The notes beneath the pieces were generated by a model, which saw nothing but the letters and a program-made list of their open reading frames with translations, searched no databases and was not told the origin of the DNA. Positions 59,325 through 64,000 of a DNA stretch of 64,000 nucleotides are shown here, in pieces. The stretch's first letter is position 1; the number at the start of each line of letters is the position of its first letter. Source of the stretch: Micractinium sp. NFX-FRZ (Eukaryota; Chlorophyta; Trebouxiophyceae; Chlorellales; Chlorellaceae); NCBI GenBank assembly GCA_029339195.1, contig JAPTJF010000047.1, positions 124,001-188,000 on the forward strand, written 5' to 3'. Made by a program: the position numbers and the translations under genes.

Positions 59325-60012
59325 TCTGGCAAGGGAAACCGTTCGAGTCAGGGCGATGCAGGATGCACCAGGGCACGGAAACAAGAGTCGAACAGACAGG
59401 GTGCGGGATGGTCTAGGCGCCGCTGCCGTCGTGCTGCCCTCGAGAGCGCCAGAGTGGGACATGCTGCTGCCAGCATGTCGCGCGTGCCGCGCCTGACAGT
59501 GCCTCATGCCAAGGCAGTTCAAGAAGGGCGAGCTCTGTTCAAGCGCTGCTGTTTCTCTGCTTGCACTTGCCAGTCAGAACAGAAGCCTAGAGTTACAGCA
59601 GGGTACAGGGATGAGCAGCGGCTGCACGCTGGTTGCTCTTGTCATCTTGTCATGGGCAGTGACGGTCATGCATGGTGCAGTGTGACGAAATCGGGGCCAG
59701 GCGGCAGTCATGTGGGGGCGGGGCAGCAGCAGGGTGTGGTTGGTCAACAAGTGTAGATGCAGCGGTTGCAGGTGGCAGAACAAAGCTGCCAGTGCAAGTG
59801 GCAGGGCAGCGGCAGCAATGAGCGGGCACAGGGGAGCAAACTGGGGAGGAGGGTTCAGAGAGGCAGTGCTGGGGAGGAGAGGCGGAGCACAACAAAAGGT
59901 ACAGGGTACGGGGGTAGCACGCAGCACAGCGGCCACGGCACGCTGCCCAGCAGCAGCTGGGGGCTTGAGAGGGAGCGGGCAGCTGTGCAGGCACGGCTGC
60001 CTCGCGTCGGCG
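59325..60012. other. intergenic region between PEBP start and Yos1 stop
   Basis: Both genes run on minus. The interval holds the Yos1 3' UTR and the PEBP promoter, and I see no other gene. Confidence 0.4.
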
Positions 60013-60919
60013 TCATCCAAATAGCAGCTTCACAAACACCACTAGCGTGTTGGCCGCGATGAGAGGCACTGCAGGCAGAACGAGGGGGCAGCCAGCAGCG
60101 GGCAGGGTGAGGGGCAGGCAGGGGCGGGCGGGCGAAGGGCGGCAGGCGGGTAGCAAGGCAGTGCCCCGCTCTTGCTGGCTTCCTGAGCACCTCTGCAACC
60201 CTAGGACGGATTGGAAACACCCAGAGGCCTGCCGCCCAATGCTCCACGCACCGCGCCTCACTCCACAGCTTTGCCGCACTCCACAGTTGTCGCACGAGGG
60301 CCAGCACACACGCGCACCAGCACCGGCGCTGCCCCAGTGGGTGCCCCACACGTTGGCTCACCCCTCAAGTATGCCGCTGCATGCAGCATGCCTATGACCT
60401 GGTACTTTAGCGCATTGGGGGAGGGCCCCATGGGGTTAATCCCAAGGTTGGAGAAGCCCCAGCCATCTGCAGGTCCGTTGGGAGGCAGGCAGGCAGCGTC
60501 AGTGGAGGCGCCAAGGGAGTGGTGGTGGGTGGGGGGCTAGGGCGGGCAAGCTGCCCTGTCGTGCATATGCGTAATTGACACAGCATGGGGAGCAGCGAGC
60601 ATTCAGAAGGGGAGCAGCCAGCCACAGCGTGCAGCCACGCGACAGCAGCTGGGGTCAGGACGGTGCACGCCAAGCACCCAGCGCACATTTCTCAAGGAAT
60701 CGGTCGTTGTTCAGGATTGCCAGCCCGTTTGCAATGAGCAGGGCACCCTGCAGGGAGGCATGGCAGGGCAGCGCGGGGCGCTGGGGAGATGCGGGGCTGG
60801 CCGAGCGGCGGCAGGCAGCGGCAGGCGGCAACCGTCCCGCTCGCAGGTCGGGGCGCCGGCTGGCGTGTTGCGCCCCCTCGTTGACTGCACCGCACCTGCA
60901 GCAGCGTCCAAAGCGTCAT
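60013..60919 (-). CDS. YOS1: Yos1 / IER3IP1-like ER-Golgi transport protein
   Basis: Four exons (60919-60896, 60747-60687, 60466-60362, 60068-60013) give 81 residues, the length of the family. Yos1/IER3IP1 is a small membrane protein that works with Yip1/Yif1 in ER-to-Golgi vesicle traffic. The sequence runs MTLWTLLQGALLIANGLAIL, NNDRFLEKYGWGFSNLGINP, MGPSPNALKYQVIGMLHAAA and YLRVPLIAANTLVVFVKLLF plus Gly. It has the family's N-terminal membrane helix, the RFLxKxGWG motif, and the final VPLIxxNxxVxxxxLLFG helix. The gene is too finely split for any single open frame to show it. Its start is 231 bp from that of EBP1. Confidence 0.93.
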
Positions 60920-61150
60920 CGTGGCCTGCCAAACGATCGTTCGCCGCTGAGGCCGATCAGAAGGCGGCAGTGCGCGCAGGGGAAGGACGGTGTCGCTGAG
61001 GCGGCGGGCTGCTGCGATGTCAAGATCGCCGTGCCGGTCGGAAGGTTGCAGCACAAGGCCACAGGTCAGCGTGCTCACGACTGCCAGACCCAGGACGTGG
61101 CACACATGGGCGCGGCACTGGCCTCCCTCCCCCTCTTTCAATTCGCAACC
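60920..61150. promoter_or_regulatory. bidirectional upstream region of Yos1 and EBP1
   Basis: 231 bp between divergent start codons; two housekeeping genes probably share it. Confidence 0.45.
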
Positions 61151-62760
61151 ATGTCTGAGTACGGGGATGACCACAGCATCAGCGAGGAGACGCTGGCTAA
61201 CGTGCGCTCGGGGCGGCAGCTGGGATGGCGTGGTGCTAGTGGCGCCATCGGGCGCCCCGCCGGGCGGCATGGCGAGAGGGGGAGGTCAAGGGCGCCAGAA
61301 TGGGCACAGCCGGCCAACCCGCTGCGCCTGGGACCGGGTGACAGTGGGCTGGTTGCCGCCAGGCGTGGCGGGGGCGCCAGGCGGCAGCTGGGCCGGCTGG
61401 GAAGGGCCAGCGCAGGGGGTGCACACGCGCGGTGCGACTGCAACGCTGCCTCCTGTTCTCATTCTGCAGCCCGATGTGGTGACCAAGTACAAGGCTGCCT
61501 CCAAGATTGTCAATGGTGGGCAGCAGCTGCACGCTCAGCTTTGGGTGCTGCTCGTGCCGCGGTAACAGCCAGTATCGCATGGGCTTCTGGATTCGGCGGT
61601 GCTGCGCATGCATGTGCTCCGCACTGGTCGTGTCTTGTGCATGATGCAACTCTGCAGCTAAATTACTCAGCCAGGGCCGGCCGCACGCCGCCTGCATCTG
61701 CTTTGCTGCCGGCCGCTTGCCTCGGCGCGCCGCCCCAACCGCGCTCTAGTAACTGACTGACGAACCGTGCAGGCGCGCTGGCGGCGGTCATTGAGGCGTG
61801 CAAGCCGGGCGCCAAGGTTGTGGACCTGTGCGAGAAGGGCGACAGCCTGATGAACGAGTGAGTGCCTGGCTCCTCAACAGACGCTTTAATTGGGTCGCGG
61901 CACATGGTGTGCCCTCGATGGCTGCACTCTGGTTGCAGGATGGGGCGTGCAGCATGCTGGGTGCAGCACGCGCTCGCCGCCTCCCTGCGTGCCCCGCACC
62001 GGGCGGGCGCAGCTCGCGGCGCATTCCTGGCAGGAGTGAGCGCTGTGCTCGCCTCGCCAAGTGCGCTGCCGGCCTGCCCCGCACGCCTGCAGAGGTGTGT
62101 ACGCACGCGTGCCCCGAGGGCAGACTCCAGGAGCGCTTGCACATGTCACTCACGCACACGTTCCACTCTGCACCGCTGCTGCCCCGGCTGCCGCGCAGGG
62201 GTGTGGCCAAGGAGTTCAAGGGGAAGGAGATTGAGAAGGGCATCGCCGTGCCCACCTGCATCTCGGTCAACAAGTGAGCCTGGGGGCAGCCTACAGAGGC
62301 CTGCAGGCCGCCCAGCCAGCGGGAGCAGGGGCAGAGGGACGCGTTGGGGTGCTCCTGCCCACTGTCTGTCTCGGGCCTCTAGCTGCAGAGGCAGGGCATT
62401 CAGCCAGCCTGGCATGCAGCCGGCAAACAGCGGGCTTCACAAGGCCCCGCCGCCGCCGTGGTTGGGCCCCGCTGCCCGGCGCCTGCGCACCCACCCTCCC
62501 GCCGCTGCCCCCTTCCATGTGTGTGCAGCTGCGTGGGCCACTTCTCCCCCATGAACGACAACACCACGGAGCTGAAGGAGGGAGATCTGGTGAAGATGTG
62601 AGTTGGGTTGAACACTACACACGGTTGAACACTAAGCACGAGCAGGGTTGGTGTATGGTCAAGAACAGTGTGCAGGCATGCCGCCAGGCTGGGTTCCGGA
62701 TGGCAGGTGGGGCCTGGTGGCAGCTGAGGGTGGCAGCTACAGCAGCTTTCACCGACATAG

Positions 62761-62792
<32 letters not shown>

Positions 62793-64000
62793 TGGGCGGC
62801 AGGTGGGTTACAGCGTTGCCAACGAGAGTGCAAGGCAGGTCGTGGAGGGCACAGCTTGCCCCGCCCTGCTTCCCCTGCCGCTCCCCTGCCCCCTGCTCAC
62901 CCCCGTGGCCGTCCCATGCAGCACTCTTGCCTGTCGTCTTTGGACAGCTGCATTGCCCAACCACTTTCCCCCTCCCTGCACCCTGCCCCTGTCCATGCAT
63001 CAACCCCTCCTTGCCCCCTCCCCCTGCCCCCGCCTCCCCTCCCCTGCAGCGACATTGGCTGCCACATCGACGGCTACATTGCCCAGGCGGCGCACTCGCT
63101 TGTGGTTGCCGCCGACGCCGCGGCGCCGGTGACTGGCCGCGCCGCCGACGCGATTCAGTGCGCGCAGACCTGCTTTGACGCCGCCGCCCGCCTCATCCGG
63201 CCGGGCAAGAAGTCTGCTGAGGTGGCCCCCGTGCTGGCCAAGATCTGCGAGGCATACGGCTGCAGGTGCGGCGGCGGGGCTTTTTGTTTGGAGTCCAGGA
63301 GTAGCAGTTGCTTTTTTCGAGCAGAGTTGGAGTCTGTGTTGTGCAGCCGCACCTGCCGGCCGCCGCATCTGCAATTGTGCCCCATATCTGCCTGTCCCCT
63401 GCCTGCCCCCTGCATCTGCACACATCCCGCTCTGCATCTGCGTGCATTACATCACACCACCACTGGGCGAGGATGAAAGAATGTACCCGCGCTTCCGACC
63501 ATGGCCCTCGGGCCCCTCTGAAGAGAATGTACATAATCATGGTTGAATTTCTTCACCTGAGCCCACCGTTTGCACACACACCCTTTCCCTATCACCCACC
63601 CCACCCCTGCGCAATGGCCCCTTAGCTGAATGCATCCGACCAACGCTCCCCATCTCTTCAACTCCTGCCCCCCCTGCTGCAGCCTGGTTGACGGCGTGAT
63701 GACGTACGAGATGACGCGCTTTGTGATTGACGCGCAAAAGGCGGTGCTGCAGAAGGCCAGCCCGGACGTCAAGGTGTGTGTGTGTGCAGCCGGGTTGGGG
63801 GGGTGGGCTGCCTGCGGCGTGTGTGGTGGGCGTGGGTTGCGGCATGCAAGTGTGGGGGCACTGGCGAGGGGTCGCTTTGTGTGCGTCGTACGTGTGCGTG
63901 CAGTGTAGCAGGGGGGTTGTTGCCACCGGTATAACCCCTGTACCTCTCCTCCCTCTCCTCTCCATTCTGTTCTTCCCGCTGTGATGTTCCGCAGGTTGAG
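61151..64000 (+). CDS. EBP1: EBP1 / PA2G4-like protein (M24 fold), cut by the window end
   Basis: Seven full exons (61151-61201, 61470-61515, 61773-61857, 62199-62273, 62529-62597, 63050-63265, 63683-63773) and the first six bases of an eighth (from 63995) are present. They give about 213 residues of a protein usually near 390. EBP1 has a methionine-aminopeptidase fold without activity, binds ribosomes and RNA, and promotes growth in plants. Visible: PDVVTKYKAASKIVNGALAA, VVDLCEKGDSLMNEGVAKEF, IEKGIAVPTCISVNNCVGHF, SPMNDNTTELKEGDLVKIDI, HIDGYIAQAAHSLVV and SLVDGVMTYEMTRFVIDAQK. The Asp metal ligands of active aminopeptidases are absent in HIDGYIAQAAHS, as in the family. The acceptor GTTCCGCAG at 63986-63994 precedes VE, where the family reads KVDE or similar. 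Confidence 0.94.
62762..62791 (+). repeat. (CAG)10 trinucleotide repeat in EBP1 intron 5
   Basis: Ten CAG units in an intron. They would encode Gln if retained, but lie outside the exons. Confidence 0.9.

Noticed and set aside
62274..63476. 400-codon open frame on plus
   Set aside because: It crosses EBP1 introns and shares only part of exon 6 in frame.

Overview
This window looks like nuclear DNA of a green alga, most likely a Chlorella-like trebouxiophyte (inference). It is GC-rich. Its protein-coding genes are cut into many short exons, the introns are small (about 100-600 bp), and the splice donors are mostly of the form GTGAG or GTGCG. The products include plastid proteins (ClpS, triosephosphate isomerase with a transit peptide) and ordinary eukaryotic housekeeping proteins (RER1, Yos1/IER3IP1, C1D, EBP1). 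The coding bias runs to Ala, Gln, Ser and Gly homopolymers. I see no bacterial operon, CRISPR array, rRNA or convincing tRNA gene, and no intact transposon.

I rebuilt 18 gene models by hand, joining exons so that frame and conserved motifs continue across each junction. In order: an unrecognised low-complexity protein (1.1-3.4 kb, +); a thioredoxin-fold membrane protein without the CxxC pair (3.8-6.1, -); a C-terminal J-domain protein (6.5-7.9, +); a GT90/CAP10 glycosyltransferase (8.3-12.3, +); a family-16 methyltransferase (12.6-15.1, -); a membrane-anchored RNase T2 (15.2-18.3, +); a SAP-domain RNase Z (19.0-23.2, -); RER1 (23.8-26.0, +); C1D (26.7-28.3, -); a plant-type TRM1 tRNA methyltransferase (28.5-31.8, -); an orphan multi-pass membrane protein (32.7-33.9, +); a Gln-rich protein with an SNNN-WLRRKL block (37.2-39.5, -); a large M43-like metalloprotease with discoidin-like modules whose catalytic Glu is Gln (41.5-46.7, +); ClpS (48.2-49.7, +); plastid triosephosphate isomerase (52.4-55.5, +); a secreted PEBP protein (56.8-59.3, -); Yos1/IER3IP1 (60.0-60.9, -); and EBP1/PA2G4, cut by the window end (61.2-64.0, +).

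Several genes form head-to-head pairs with short shared upstream regions: Trx-like/J-protein, methyltransferase/RNase T2, RNase Z/RER1, TRM1/membrane protein and Yos1/EBP1. Three neighbours handle RNA (RNase Z, C1D, TRM1) and two belong to early secretory traffic (RER1, Yos1), but nothing suggests one pathway.

The most unusual theme is structural. In at least six genes, introns or the 3' flank hold tandem, decayed copies of the adjoining exon end, often with a duplicate splice site or stop codon. About four of some 93 introns also use GC-AG borders. The long gene-poor stretches are 33.9-37.2 kb (strongly G-rich on +), 39.5-41.5 kb (lower GC) and 49.7-52.4 kb.
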